From: Cryptomeria japonica
Lineage: Eukaryota; Streptophyta; Pinopsida; Cupressales; Cupressaceae
Reading direction: 5' to 3'
NCBI RefSeq assembly: GCF_030272615.1
Contig: NC_081414.1
Coordinates: 910,911,009 to 910,975,008, forward strand
DNA length: 64,000 nucleotides
Below the pieces are notes generated by a model. That model searched no databases, was not told where the DNA came from, and saw nothing but the letters and a program-made list of their open reading frames with translations. Numbering within the stretch: position 1 is the first letter of the stretch; each line of letters opens with the position of its first letter. Below are positions 11,786 through 23,965 of the stretch, in pieces. The translations under genes and the position numbers were made by a program.

Positions 11786-12795
11786 ATGAAGATTATCTCT
11801 TGGAATATTAGGGGACTTAATAATCCTCATAAACATGATATCATTAGGAATATGATAAGGGACAGTAAACCTGATGTTTTTCTAATTCAAGAAACCAAAA
11901 TGAGTAGAGAAAAAGTTGAATCTTTGAAGTTTTTCAAAAATGGGAATATCAGTGGTGGTAGTTCGGAAGGTGCTTCTGGAGGCATAGCTACCATTTGGAA
12001 CCTTAATAGTGTCAAAGGCCATGTTCTTATTCAGGAAATTTTTTTCTCTTGCATTAGATTTGAGCATTTAAAAGATGGAACCTCATGGGTCCTCACTAAC
12101 ATTTATGCTCCCAATTCCTTGAAAGCTAGAAATTCCTTCTGGAAAAAAACTTATAGAAGTTAGGGATAGCTTCAAAAATCTTGCTGGCTAGTCATGGGAG
12201 AATTTAATACTCCTTTGAGAGAGGAGGAAAAATTTGGAGGAAGCCCCTCACAGTTGGAAAGTAGGCTGGCCCTAATGGACTTTATTAACACTCAGGCTCT
12301 CAACGATGTTGAGATACAAGGCTGTAATTACATGTGGACTAATAGGAGAACTGGAAATGATCTTATCCAAGTTTGCCTTGACAGGACTCTCATCTCAGAT
12401 GACTGGTACAAACATTATTACTGTTCTCTGTCTGCACACATCCGAGTTGGGTCAGATCATTTTCCTATCACCTTCATTGCTGACCCAATTAATAGAAGGA
12501 GACACTTTCCTTTCAGATTTGAAAAAATGTGGACACATCACCTAGATATCACCCATAATATCCAGAATTGGTGGAGTATCCAAGTTGAGGGAACTACAAT
12601 TTACAGAGTTGTAAAGAAATTTAAAAGTGTAAAGGACAATATTAGACTCTAGAATAAATCCAACTTTGGGAATATCTTTGCGGCCAAAGGTAAAGTTCAG
12701 GATGACCTTAAAAAAATACAAGCCCAAATTCAGAAGGATGGTTTCAGTACTGTGTCCATTGCTGACGAAAATGAGACTCTTAAAAAATACCATGA
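11786..12795 (+). pseudogene. LINE ORF2, part 1: endonuclease domain
   Basis: It begins MKIISWNIRGLNNP, the classic start of an APE-type endonuclease. It continues with FLIQETKMS (catalytic Glu), GGIATIWN, YAPNS and, after a stop near 12161, MGEFNTPL (family G-D-F-N, here E) and later GSDHFPI (catalytic Asp-His). This domain nicks target DNA to prime reverse transcription. The Asp-to-Glu change at the GDFN motif probably damages it. The frame continues to 12795, where a solo LTR interrupts it, and resumes at 14402. Confidence 0.88.
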
Positions 12796-14396
12796 TGTAG
12801 CGTCGTAAATTGTACGCACTTGCTAGGGTGGTACAATTTCACACCTAGTTTAGCACCCGCCTTGGCGCACTTTGCATTTTGCATTGCATTTCCCCTTTAG
12901 CACTTAATTAATTAAATTAATTAGGTCTAAGGTCCTATTTTATCATCTCCCATATCATAAAGTTGGGCCCTTTCATTAAAGTGTGCCCCTTTCATTTTAT
13001 TCTTCCAATACATCATTTAATCAAAAACCCTAATTAGGTCCTATTTTGAACTTGGGGGCTTGATTTCGGGGGTCAAAACATCTCGAAATCACCTGTAACT
13101 TTGGGATTCTCTCTAAAATCATCATATCTGACGGCCCTGAAAATTTGGTGAAAAGTTGTCGGGACCATGGCGCCCATGCAACATGGTCCCGGACATTTTT
13201 CCCGAAATTTTGGGAGCACGATCCAATCATAAAATAAAGCTTAACCCCAAGAAATTGGCAGGATATTCAATCTCTAGGTCGGCCAAAATACGAATTTACG
13301 ACCTAGGGTTTCATACATAAAAGCTCTCTTTCCTCATTTGAAGGGATCCGATTTTTGTTTCCAGGAACTGGATATGCAGCGAAAGAGCAGATCTTTGAAG
13401 ACTTCAACAACACTCAACATCATTCTATCAAGCATCTATCAAATTCATTCATTCATCCAATTAGGGCTTGGAAGACATTGAAGAACAATAGGAGATTACC
13501 AACTGAAGATTGGCTTGTACTCCTCCCTTGAGGGTTGGGTATGATTTCATATTGTTTTCATGTCCTTACATAAGCTTTGATATATCATTTATTCATGCTT
13601 TAGATCACATTGCATCTTGATTTAGAGCATTTGCATTATCATTTACAAGCAATTAGGGTTTACTTTCTAGGTTGCTCTAGTTTGCTTTCTTGCATTTTGG
13701 ACCTTGCACACACACTAGGTCTGCACACACAATACATTTTACAAAACAACTTGGCTATTCGTGGAGGTGGAAATCACCAAAGCGGGGGTTTGACTAAGGC
13801 AAAACCCTATATAGCCGCCCTTCCCCCTTTTCAGATATTATTGCAGGTTTCAGGATTCAGACGACGCTGCAGGACCCAGATCCGGAAAGAGGAGACTGAG
13901 ATAGAACTCTATGTGTAATTGCAGCTCAGAAGACTGGGACAGGGGCGCTGGGCGCCCTGGTCCCTGGGACAGAGGCGCTGGGCGCCCTGGTCCTCCGGAC
14001 AGACAGCTTTCCGACAATTTCCAGACAGTGTTTCAGGGTGCAAAACAGTGGCGCCCGCGCCCCTGTCCCGAACATTTTCAGTCTGATTTCGACTCCAGGT
14101 ACATATCTGCATTCTTATTTTATCCTTACATTTACAGCTGTTCATTGTTTAATCTCAATTCTGCAAACTTGTTACTAGTTCATACTTACATTTCGAGGTT
14201 AGGGTTTGAACTTGTATCATTTTAGCTTTCAATTTCAACAAGGGAATAGAAATCCTAATAGATATCCCGTGGCTCTCTCTTTCACCAAAAGAAGTAGCCA
14301 ACCGTGCGATATCTCTAGGCTCTTTCGTATTCCGCAATGTGTGTCAAAAGTTAGGATTAGGGCATGTTAACCTAGTCTCGCTTTTTCCCCTACACA
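12796..14396 (+). mobile_element. Solo LTR inside LINE ORF2
   Basis: The block begins TGTAGCGTCG and ends CCCTACACA, and is flanked by the 5-bp duplication catga (12791-12795 and 14397-14401). It is 1601 bp long with no internal coding region or second LTR, so it is a solo LTR left by LTR-LTR recombination. Its head resembles those of LTRs C and E (TGTAGyrTC...), which gives the orientation. It holds a GGACC...GGCGCC...GGTCC hairpin module (about 13140-13215) and a cluster of GGGCGCC units (13930-14075). Confidence 0.95.
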
Positions 14397-14401
14397 CATG
14401 A

Positions 14402-14886
14402 AATCATTGCTAAAGAGAAAAATTTATGAAAGCAGAGATCAAGATGCATTTGGCTAAAGGAAGGAGATAGGAATACAAGATGTTTTCATATGTCGACTAT
14501 CAAGCATAAAGCGGCTAATAGGATAACCAAACTAATTGTGGATAATGGGGAGCTGGTCAAGGAGGAAGAAATAAGGAAAGAAGCTAAAAGGTACTTTTCA
14601 GAACTTCTCAGGAGGGATCACAGATTGGATGCTGATGCTCAATCTTCTTTCCTTCAAAATATTCCCTGTCTCATTGATGAACAGATGAATGCCTCCCTTT
14701 CTTTCATTCCTTCGATCTTGGAAATAAAAATTGTTGTTTTTTCCTTTGACGGTAACAGAGCTCCCGGCCCAAACGGTTTCCCCATGTTCTTTTTCCAAGA
14801 TTTCTAGGACATTGTCGGGAAAGATGTCTCCAATGGGGTCAAGTAATTTTTCGGGGCTAGAAGACTTTTGAAAGAAATCAATGGTA
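14402..14886 (+). pseudogene. LINE ORF2, part 2: N-terminal RT region
   Basis: It continues from 12795 after the solo LTR. The translation includes CIWLKEGDRNTRCFH, HKAANRI and the NRAPGPNGFPMFFFQDF block, which are standard sequences preceding the RT palm in plant L1-like elements. In-frame stops occur at 14805 and 14856. It ends ...LLKEINGT, where element B inserted; the codon series resumes at 27462 with IALIPK, so the frame is intact across the insertion. Confidence 0.85.
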
Positions 14887-14891
14887 CTTTC

Positions 14892-16322
14892 TGTGTGTGT
14901 GAAAAGTGGACTAAGAATCTGTATCTGCAAGACACAACACTTCAATCAAGTCATTACATGCATGGTTAATCAGCTATAATCAATGAATAATAAACCATAA
15001 CAAATCGACCCATTGCCTTCTAAAAGATGAGAGTATAAGATTGGTCTCAAATTATTTAGCAATACCAGTGACTAGACAACATCAAGACGAAGGATTTTAT
15101 CTATATGAACATGATGAATGCTAGATGGATGCAATATTGATCTAACAAGATTTAAACAATATTAAGCTGAATGATTTAAGAAATGTGAAATAATTAATAT
15201 GCAATATTCAATAAACCTAGAGAAAAAATAGTATAATAATGATGTATTCTCCAGCCTCTTTTGAATGAGAGATGTGTGTGTGAAAAGTGAACCTGTATCT
15301 GTAAGCACAACACTTCAATCAAGTCATTACATGCATGATTAATCAAATATAATCAATGAATAATAAACCATAACAAATCGATCCATTGCCTTTTAAAAGA
15401 TGCGAGTATAAGATTGCTCTCAGATTATTTAGCAATACCAGTGACTAGACAACATCAAGACGAAGGATTTTCATCTATATGAACATGATGAATGCTAGAT
15501 GGATCAAATATTAATCTAACAATATTTTTGCAATATTAACTAAATGATTTGATCAATATGAAACAATTAATATGCAATATCTCAATGAAATCCTAGAGCA
15601 AAAACAATATAATAACAATATATTCTCCAGCCTCTCTTTGAATGAGAGATGAGCTAAATTTATAGAAAATTCAGAAAGAAACCAACGGTTGAGATCAAAT
15701 GATGATGAGTGGTGAAGATTTTCCAAGAGGAAGCACAATCCAGGTGAATTGATGTGATTGGATGCTTTTCTCAGTTTTAAAGGAAATTGAACTAAATTTA
15801 AGATTAAAATCAGGAAAAAACTGATTTATTCTCTATTCCATTCAATTTTAATATTTAATTGTTTTAATTGCTTTCTTTGAGATTATCTATCAATTTTTAA
15901 TTTGTTTTTTTCAAGATTATCTCCAATTGATTTCTTTTCTCAAATTTTAATTCTTTTTTGTCAATTAATTCTTTTTTTGATTTATTTCCATTTTTGAAGA
16001 TTTGTGCTATAATTTCCAATTCCTCTTTCTTGATTTGTTTCATTTTTTGAAGATTTATGGCAATTTGATTTATTTAATTAAATATGCTAGGATATTTAAT
16101 TAAAATAAATAAGATAATTGTTTAAAATGATTTACTTGGAATGATTAATTAATTAAATAAATATTTAATTAATATTGAGTGATTGATTTGCCATGTGACA
16201 TTTGATGATTTTAGGAATTAATTGTGTGCTCAAGATTTATTTAATTGCCTTTGGTTAGGACCTTGGTGGCGTTGTCGAGATTAGGGGCCCATGGTTTAGA
16301 TGACCATTTTTAGGGTATTACA
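14892..16322 (-). repeat. Element B left LTR (3' LTR), with 381-bp tandem duplication
   Basis: It starts TGTGTGTGTG and ends GGGTATTACA. The first 381 bases (14892-15272) are repeated from 15273 onward. The right LTR has this segment once. The first copy is closer to the right LTR than the second copy is, although the second copy is the one joined to the rest of this LTR. Confidence 0.92.
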
Positions 16323-16335
16323 TTTGCCCCTCTTT
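16323..16335 (-). promoter_or_regulatory. Element B polypurine tract
   Basis: On the minus strand the bases next to the 3' LTR read AAAGAGGGGCAAA, a purine-rich primer for plus-strand DNA synthesis. The same tract stands beside element D's 3' LTR. A hairpin-forming sequence overlaps it at 16331-16368. Confidence 0.8.
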
Positions 16336-18990
16336 GAATTAATGTGCGAGTAGCGCATTGGCTCAAAGAAAATTTGATGTCTAGGAGATGTCAGTTCTGA
16401 ACTTGATTGATCACGAACTACATGAAAGAGAGGTGTTTAGTTTGATTCGAAGCGACAAAGCTGAATAAAGTTTGATTAACGTGATACCGTTTCGGAACTT
16501 GATTGAACTTGGGAACGATAGAAAACAAAAGATACCGAACTTGAACTTGATTGATCAAGAAGTGGATCTTACTGATCTAGAACTTGATTGAACTTAGATA
16601 TAGTGAGTGATGATAAAAATCAATCTTGAACTTGATTGATCAAGATACGATGAAGATAAACTGTTCAGCTTGATCAAGAAATGAATAAAACTAACACCTG
16701 TTTAGATTTAGCATGATCGAAGATACTCTTTAAACCCTTGATTGAGTTTAAACAAAAAATCATCTTGATGAAAAGCGATGGAACTGATTAATGTAAAGAG
16801 ATTGATTCAGATAAAATACAAATATCAGCTTGATATGAAGCTATGAAACTGATATGCCCCTAGAAATTGATTTGATTTAGATGATCGAGAGATCTCGACT
16901 TGATATAAAGTGATGAAGTTGAGATGCCCCTAGTGATGAGGTCTTATTTGATTTTCTTTAGTTGAAAAGATTTTTATTTGCTCGACTTTCGATGAAGATT
17001 TGAAAATTTTCTCGACATTGAAGAATGTGAGGTCATAAGGTCATGAGTATGTCCCCTCGGGAGTGAAATCAAAAAATAGCGAGGGTACATGATGATTATA
17101 GGCAATTTTGAGCGATGATAAGTTGTTTGAGCACAAATGATTCAGAGGAATTTTTGAAATTTTAGCGAGAAATTGAGCGCAAAGTTGATTTGTAGAAATT
17201 AAATTGAGATTCAACGTTGATTCATGAGAAATTGAGCGCAATTAGAAGAGAGAATGAGATTTTGATGAAAAGAGCGCTAAGTGGTCCAAATTTTGAAATT
17301 GACTAGCAAAATGATCTCGATTTTCGATTTCAATCCCGAAAATGGACTCAGGACAGCCGATTTACAAGCTCGTGATTTGATTTCATTGTACTTGTGTTGA
17401 TTGGTTATGAGATGTTGTTCTATATGCTTTATTCTATATGTATGCATTTCCTTTCAGTATAGATGAATGAATGTGAATGAGTATTGGTGTCTATTTTTCT
17501 TTCTTTTCATATGCAAATAAATGAATGTGAATGGGTAATGAGAATGAGTAATGCAATTTTATTTTCGTTTTTCTATGCAATAAGATGAATGCAAATGAAT
17601 GATAGTGAATGTATGAATCTATATAATATGCTTATGTATGCGGCTAAACATCTCAAAACACAAGTACTCGATCAGAGAAATGATGAAAAGAGACCACTTA
17701 ACGAAGAAATGATGACGCTCCAACTCTCATTCAGCAGACAAAGAGGAAGCATTGTTACTATACCGAAATCATTCGAAATGCATGAGATGCAGAATGAAAT
17801 GCAAGAATGATATGCAAAATGAGATGCAACCTAAACCTAGTCACTGGACTTTGAAAAACTTAATTGTCATCATTGAGCGTTTTACAATTATAGCAGGCAA
17901 AATAGAGTTCATTTCTTTTCATGTGCAATATTAATTATCTTGTCCGCAATGACCCTTTTTTTGTTCATATCCTTAGACAAATTGCGCATGGACCCGGATT
18001 GCACAATAAAGAAATTTCCTCAAAATAGACAAAGAAATGATGGGAACCTCTCTGTAGCATTCAAATAAGCGGAGTTGAGATATGTGTGGCGATTTCACCT
18101 TAATGTGAAGGCTCTTATCACAGACACCCATCTAATGTAGATGTTTCCAGATCATTGGGATCATTCCTACAAGCAGAAAACAAAGAAAATATTATGCCCC
18201 CAATCCTTGCTCCTCTTAGTCAAGATAGACTTCCTCGAGTTACTTAGAGGGATAATAATTGAAAACCAATATAAAAGACAACACAATCAAACTGTTTAGT
18301 GATTGTTTTCAGTTATGTTGTTTTACTTGTTAACTCAGTGATAAAACTCTTCAGTAGTCAGGAGACAGGTAACTGACTTGGAGTGGACGACCAGGTTTCA
18401 CTGACGTAAGATTGACTTGGTTGACACTGATTAGGACATGTAATGTGCTCTTGTCGATGGACCTAAGACTATGACAATGATCGGTTTCAAGCTATGAGGG
18501 TTCCAACGAACTAGGATGTCACAAAAGTGACTGAAATATGTACAAGCGAAAGCAAAGATGCATGAAAACGGGAATGCCAACTTTGCGTTGATAGATGGAG
18601 TGCTTGAGTACAAGAGGCACCTATTTACCAGGTTTTCACCTACTTAGTAGAGATGCATATATTTTTTTCTTTACCAAGGTGCATGTTTACCAGGTTTTCA
18701 CCAGGGCATTTTTTCTCTTTTTTTCTTTTTTTCTTCTATTTTTTTTTCTACTTTTCCTCTTTTTTTTTTTTTTTTCTTTTTCTATTTTTCTTTTTTTTTT
18801 GGAATTTCTTCAGGACATTTTTTAATTTTTATGATTTCTTCAGGACATTTTCTAGATTTTTATGATTTCTTTAGGACATTTTCTAATTTTTATGATTTCT
18901 TTAGGACATTTTCCGCTGTAAAAAGCTACTGGAGCAAATAATATTTAGGTGAAGAATTTCTTCAGATGGATGGTGTTAATCGGTTCGGGG
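16336..18990. other. Element B 3' untranslated region with simple repeats
   Basis: No coding domain. The part at 16380-16930 repeats short words such as GAACTTGATTGATCAAG. A T-rich tract (18708-18802) is followed by a 30-31-bp tandem repeat (18805-18914; GGACATT at 18813, 18843, 18874 and 18904). The phrase ACCAGGTTTTCACCAGGGCA near 18690 also has a relative in element D near 48845-48900, just downstream of its integrase tail. Confidence 0.6.
18805..18914. repeat. 30-31-bp tandem repeat after a T-rich tract
   Basis: About 3.6 copies of a unit containing GGACATTTTCTAATTTTTAT, spaced 30, 31 and 30 bases apart. It lies in the 3' untranslated region of element B and follows directly on a tract of T and C (18708-18802). 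Confidence 0.85.
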
Positions 18991-20057
18991 AGCTATTCTC
19001 CTTCCGATGTTGAAAGTTGATAAGAACCAAAGCCAAAATCTACAGTAACGATATAGGGACCCAGCTAGTTGGGTTCAAACTTCCCTTTGTTATCTCAAAA
19101 CTATTGATTTTTAGGATTCTCTCTGAGAACTAAGTCACCAACCTGAAATTCTCGGTGTCGAACTTTCTTGTTATATCCTCTAGACATTCTCTTTTGATAC
19201 ACTCTGAGATGATCAAACGCCACTTGTCAATGCTCATCCAACAATTTGAGCTCTTGCAATCTAGATATTCTATAGTCTTCATCAGTAACAAGACTTTGCA
19301 AGGAAACTCTTAGAGATGGTATTTCTACTTCAATAGGTAATACTACTTCGGACCCATACACCAAAGAGAAAGGTGTAGCCCCAGTAGGTGTTCTGATACT
19401 TGTCTTATAAGCCCATAATGTAGGATTGAGCTGCAGATGCCAATCCTTCCTAGATTTGTTCACTGTTCTGTGCAAGATAGTTAGTAGGTTTTTGTTAGAT
19501 GCCTTTGCTTGTCCATTACCTTGGGGGTAATATACTGAGGACCAGTGTTTTTTGATTTTAAATTTCTCACAGAGTTCATCTAGATCTTTATTCTTAAATT
19601 GTCCTCCATTATCAGTTATAATGGACGAAGGTATACCATACCTACAAATGATATAATTAAGAATAAAGAGAACCACTTGTTTTACTGTCGCCTTGATGAG
19701 CGAAACCGCTTCTACCCACTTAGTGAAGTACTCAGTGGCAGTGATAATAAATTTATGTCCATTAGATGACACAGGATATATTTTGCCTATTAGATCGAAC
19801 GCCCATTGTTGGAAGGGCTAGTACGTTACAAATGGTATAAGATCCCTTGCAGGAGCGTGGATAAGGTGCCCATGTAACTGACACTTTTCACAGGTTTTAG
19901 CAAATTTTATGGCTTCCTTCTCCATGTCTGGCCAGTAGAAGCCAACCCTTAGTAGTTTTCGCACTAAATTTAGACCGTTCGAATGAGATCCACAAACACC
20001 TTCATGAACTTCGGATAATGCACGTTGGGACTCCTCAATTTCTAGACATCTAAGCAA
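18991..20057 (-). pseudogene. Element B integrase
   Basis: Reading leftward from 20057, the HHCC zinc-binding segment (VHEGVCGSH ... FYWPDMEKEA ... KTCEKCQLHG) is followed by the core: WAFDLIGKI (first Asp), IITDNGGQF (second Asp) and YPQGNGQAKASNK. The third catalytic position, normally Glu, is Lys (codon 19503-19505). GATPFSLVYGSEVVLPIE and a C-terminal GP-x-I domain (to about 19000) complete it. Stops at 19818 and 19227 interrupt an otherwise continuous frame. It would integrate element DNA; as written it cannot catalyse, because the DDE triad lacks its Glu. Confidence 0.9.
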
Positions 20058-20329
20058 AGTATTATCTAAACCTCACCTGAATAAGTCATTAGCAATGATG
20101 ACGTACCGTGACACGTTTCAGATTAGGTTTCTTTTTTCATTTCGGGAAAGATTGGCAGGGACAACTTGGTCACGTAGGTAAGACTAAATGTGGCTATAAC
20201 AAGATGAGTCATGTCCAATACTAGAACAGACTACCTGGGACTCGGGAGAATCATAGGTAGGGTAATGTAACTCTTCCACCAGGATTTCAAAGCGAAAATT
20301 AGACTCCTGTAGCTGTAGTATAGATGTCA

Positions 20330-20700
20330 AAGTAGCCATCGCATCCGCTGCTCTATTTTCTGTTCTGGGTATCTGCTAAAATGATACATAAGTAAAATAT
20401 TGCTTGAGGTCATCCACCATCCTCTTGTAAGGCATTTGTTTCTCATCTCTCATCTGATATAGATCATTGATCTAGTTGATAATGAGTTGAGAATCTCCAT
20501 AGATGTTTATTTCCATGATCTTCCACTCGATGGCCAACTTGATCCTGTTTACCAAAGCTTCATATTCCACAATGTTGTTTGTGCAAGGGAAGAGAATCTT
20601 GTAAGCTTTTGGAATTGAGTATTTCTGGGGAGTAATAAATAGTATCCCGACACTAGAGCCATGTTGAGTAAAAGACCCATCAAAGAACATCTTCCATGAT
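20330..20700 (-). pseudogene. Element B archaeal-type RNase H
   Basis: The translation MFFDGSFTQHGSSVGILF, then FPCTNNIVEYEALVNRIKLA and NIYGDSQLIIN, shows the first Asp, the Glu and the second Asp of the additional RNase H carried by plant Tat elements. It sits after the RT-linked RNase H and before the integrase, the opposite placement to element A. A stop (TAG, about 20470) breaks it before PRTENRAADAMATL, which supplies the last Asp region. It shares the reading frame with both neighbours. Confidence 0.85.
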
Positions 20701-20702
20701 TG

Positions 20703-22721
20703 TTAAATAAGGTGCATGATTGATTCATCTGGGAATTCTATATGCAGGGGTTGATCATCTTCAAGTGGAGCTTCAACAAGTTGGTCCGCGATAACCTGTC
20801 CTTTGATAGCTGTACATTCTACATATTCAATGTCAAATTCTGTAAGGACCATGATCCATTTGGCCAGTCTTCCTGTAAGCGTTGTTTTACTGAGAATGTA
20901 CTTAAGTGGATCAATCTTGGCTACTAGCATAAAAGAATGTGCCAACATATAGTGCCTTAATTTTTGTGATGCAAAGACTAATGCTAAGCATGCTTTTTCT
21001 ATTATAGTGTAATTCATTTCATATGACACCAATGTTCGGCTGATGTAATAAATAGCTCGTTCCTTTTTATTGTCATCTTGTTGTGCCAGAAGTGCCCCCA
21101 GTGAAGTATCTGTAGCTGATATGTACAGGATCAGTGGCTTACCTTGAATCGGTGGCATTAATATGGGTGGATTAGAAAGATATTCTTTGATTTGCTGTAA
21201 ATGTAGTTCACAATCTTTATCCCAGTTGTATTGAATCCCTTTTCTTAATACCTTTGTGAAGGGTTGAGCCTTGTCAGCTAGCTGAGATATAAAACGCCTT
21301 ATGGACTGAAGACGGCCTTGTAGACTTCTCATCTGACTGATATTCTTGGGTGGAGGCATGTCCATTATAGGTTGAACCTTTTCAGGATCAACCTCAATTC
21401 CCTTTTTTGAAATTATGTAACCAAATAATTTTCCTGATGTGACTCCAAATGCACACTTTTTTGGATTTAAGCGGAGCTTGAATCTTTCCATTCAATCTAA
21501 TATGAGGCCTAGCTCTTGAATGTGTGTAGATCTCTTCATAGTTTTTACCAGGGTGTCATCTACATAATCTTCCATGTTTTTATGCATCATATCATGGAAA
21601 ATAGTGGTTACTGCTCTTTGGTAAGTTGCTCCTGCGTTCTTTAGACCAAACGACATAACATTTTAGCAAAAGGTTCCCCATGCACATGTGAAAGCTTTCT
21701 TCTCTTGATCTTCAGGTGCTATCTTGATCTGATTGTAACCAGAGAATCCATCCATTAATGAATACATCTCATATCCAGCAGTCATATCTACTATCATGTC
21801 AATGTTGGGCAATGGAAAATCATCTTTTGGACATGCCTTGTTGAGATCCCTGAAATCTGTGCAAACTCTAATAGATTTGTCTACTTTTGATACAGGTACT
21901 ATGTTGGATATCCATTCTGCATAGTCTATAGCTCTGATAAATCCAACTTTTAGCAATTTCTCTAGTTCAGCCTTGACTAGTAGTGCCACATGAGGATGCA
22001 TCTTTCGGAGTTTTTGTTTGACTGGTTTAACTCTTGGCATAATAGAGAGATGATGCATGATGAGATCAGGATCTAGTCCTGGCATATCTGAGTATGTCCA
22101 TGCAAAGTTAATCTTCTTTTCTAAAAATAGATTGCTGAAATCTTTTAACTCTTTTGCGGACAGTGATTGGGCTAAATGAATAATATGCAGTATCTCTTGA
22201 CTCCCAATGTTCACTGGCTGAGTTGGCTTGATCAATATGGAAGATCTCTCTTGGAAGTTGTTCGGCAGTATATCAAGTATCTCACCTTCAGGCACCTCAA
22301 AGAGGTTTTCACCTTTGGGTACGTCCTTTATTTTCTCTTTTTTATAGTCTGACACCGCCACAATGTGGTTTTCGCTATCAGATCTTTTATTCTTATTTTT
22401 CTTGTTTTTGTGACTAAGATACTTGATATCCGCTTCATTCATGTTTTTATTTTGTTCACTGGTGGAAGTGTACATGGGTTCAACTGCATTGAGATAGTAG
22501 GCTAGTGTATAGTCATTGGCAAAAGTAGGCATGTTCAAGGGTTGGTTATAAAGAGTATTATCAATCAGTTCTGGATGTATTAAGGATAAGGTTGGCACAG
22601 GCTCAAGGGAGTTCACAGTACTATCATCATTGTTTTGGACCAACCAGTCGAGTTCCAGAATACTACCTTGCGTATGTGTCTCGAGACTAGGAAGAGTTAT
22701 GACACAATTATCATCATTCAT
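20703..22721 (-). pseudogene. Element B reverse transcriptase and RNase H
   Basis: From 22721 leftward comes an acidic linker, then LDPDLIMHHLSI, KQKLRKMHPH, the RT fingers (WISNIVPVSK...VCTDFRDLNKACPKDDFPLP), the DGFSGYNQI block, a stop at 21663, FGLKNAGATYQRA and the catalytic Y-V-D-D at 21554-21565. A stop near 21492 precedes NPKKCAFGV, GRLQSIRRFI and the RNase H domain (ILYISATDTSLGALLAQ; ALVFASQKLRHYM). All pieces lie in one minus frame. This is the best-preserved RT in the window and would copy element RNA. The mutations seen are nonsense changes. Confidence 0.92.
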
Positions 22722-22781
22722 GTTAGTATTTATTGGACCTAACTCAACCGGCTTACTTCTAGCATTGTCACCTACTTCAGA

Positions 22782-23480
22782 CTAGACTACATACCATGGT
22801 ATAACAGTAGATAGTATCTCAGCATTCATGACAGAGTAGTCATAATGCGCTATTGAATAGTTGTTGTCATAGATAGAGCTCCTGTCCGAGTCATCAGAGT
22901 CATAGGATGGATTTGCTGACCCATCTTCAAGTGGTTTAGTGAAGGCATATATAGTATCAACACCCACATCCTTGATGCTGCAAGTTCCTTCATGATTTAG
23001 TTTGTTGATTGCTTGTACTTGACAGACTTGTGGATATGACTTAGATAGTTCTGTTAATCCCCGTCGTCTGTTCCATTCAGCTTCTTCTGGACTGATAATT
23101 GGTTCATTTGCTATAGCTTCTAGTTCTTCCTGTGTAATTCCATATCTGATTTGTCCTATCTCATTAGGAGGGTTGGTAGGTGAAGGACTTGCTTGTGTCT
23201 TTTCTTTCTCCTGTTGTCGATCATAATCTTCTTGTCGTTTTAATCTGATTTTTTCTATTTCCTTTTGCATTCTTATGCGTATCAGCCCTTGTGTGTCATC
23301 TGCAGTGTTCCTAAGTTCTTCAAGCGTGTCTATAGTAGTTGTATCTAAGATGTGATCTGGACCCCATTCATACTCATTTGAATCAGTTTCTGAGTCATCT
23401 ACTTGTTGTCTGTTAGTATATGTGACTGGAACGTTTAGCGGTGCAAACAATTCTCTGATTCTGTATACCTCGTCTCTCAT
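22782..23480 (-). pseudogene. Element B linker between G-patch and RT
   Basis: 232 codons, strongly charged, with a predicted coiled-coil part (about residues 60-100, RMQKEIEKIRLKRQEDYDRQ) and an acidic Ser/Asp/Tyr-rich C-terminal part. It shares its frame with the G-patch fragment (right) and the RT (left), separated by single stops. I recognise no enzymatic domain. Long linkers between protease and RT are common in Tat elements. Confidence 0.7.
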
Positions 23481-23594
23481 ATCCTCTGGGATTTCTACTT
23501 CCTATGGTATGATAGCTGATAGGATTGGAACTTGATTTCCATCTATTTCCTTTCTCTGGGTAGGCAATTCTTGTTGTTCAGCGTCACCATCTTC

Positions 23595-23965
23595 CTAAGT
23601 TTGGTGAGCATTAATCTCTTGTATGGTTAAAGGTAGTACCTTTTTCTTCCACTTACGTTGATAGTGAGGTGTGCGTTTCTGATCTGAGTGCTTGTTTAGA
23701 TCATATCCCAGTCTAGCTTTATCATTGATAGACTTAGTTTGCAGTTGAATGGGTTCAACTATACCTTGTTGATGCTTATCTAGGGGACCAACACCTGAAT
23801 ATCCCATGCGTTGAAGCATCTTATAGCCTGGACCATATTGTGTCGGAGAAATCGCACAATGTCGTACTTCTTTATCTGCATTGTCTTCTTTGAAAAGTGA
23901 TTTAAGGACATCATCTCCTTCCATCTCATCTGCAAGAGAAGTAGAGGACTGTATAAAGGTTCCAT
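23595..23965 (-). pseudogene. Element B G-patch segment at pol N-terminus
   Basis: The translation from 23924 contains YGPGYKMLQRMGYSGVG, then a Gln-Gly-Ile-x-Glu-Pro-Ile motif. It fits the Gly-rich G-patch consensus (G-x-x-M-L-x-x-M-G-Y-x-G-x-G), an RNA-binding module present in some Tat and retroviral pol proteins. Just upstream on the minus strand, CTTCTCTTGCAG (near 23930) looks like a plant 3' splice site, which would fit the intron known in Ogre-type Tat elements. No 5' splice site was identified, so splicing is speculative. No protease is visible further upstream. Confidence 0.7.

Noticed and set aside
13610-14225. Open frames inside the solo LTR
   Set aside because: They lie in LTR sequence with palindromic GC units; no domain.
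18595-18865. Phe-rich open frames
   Set aside because: They translate a T-rich tract; no protein support.
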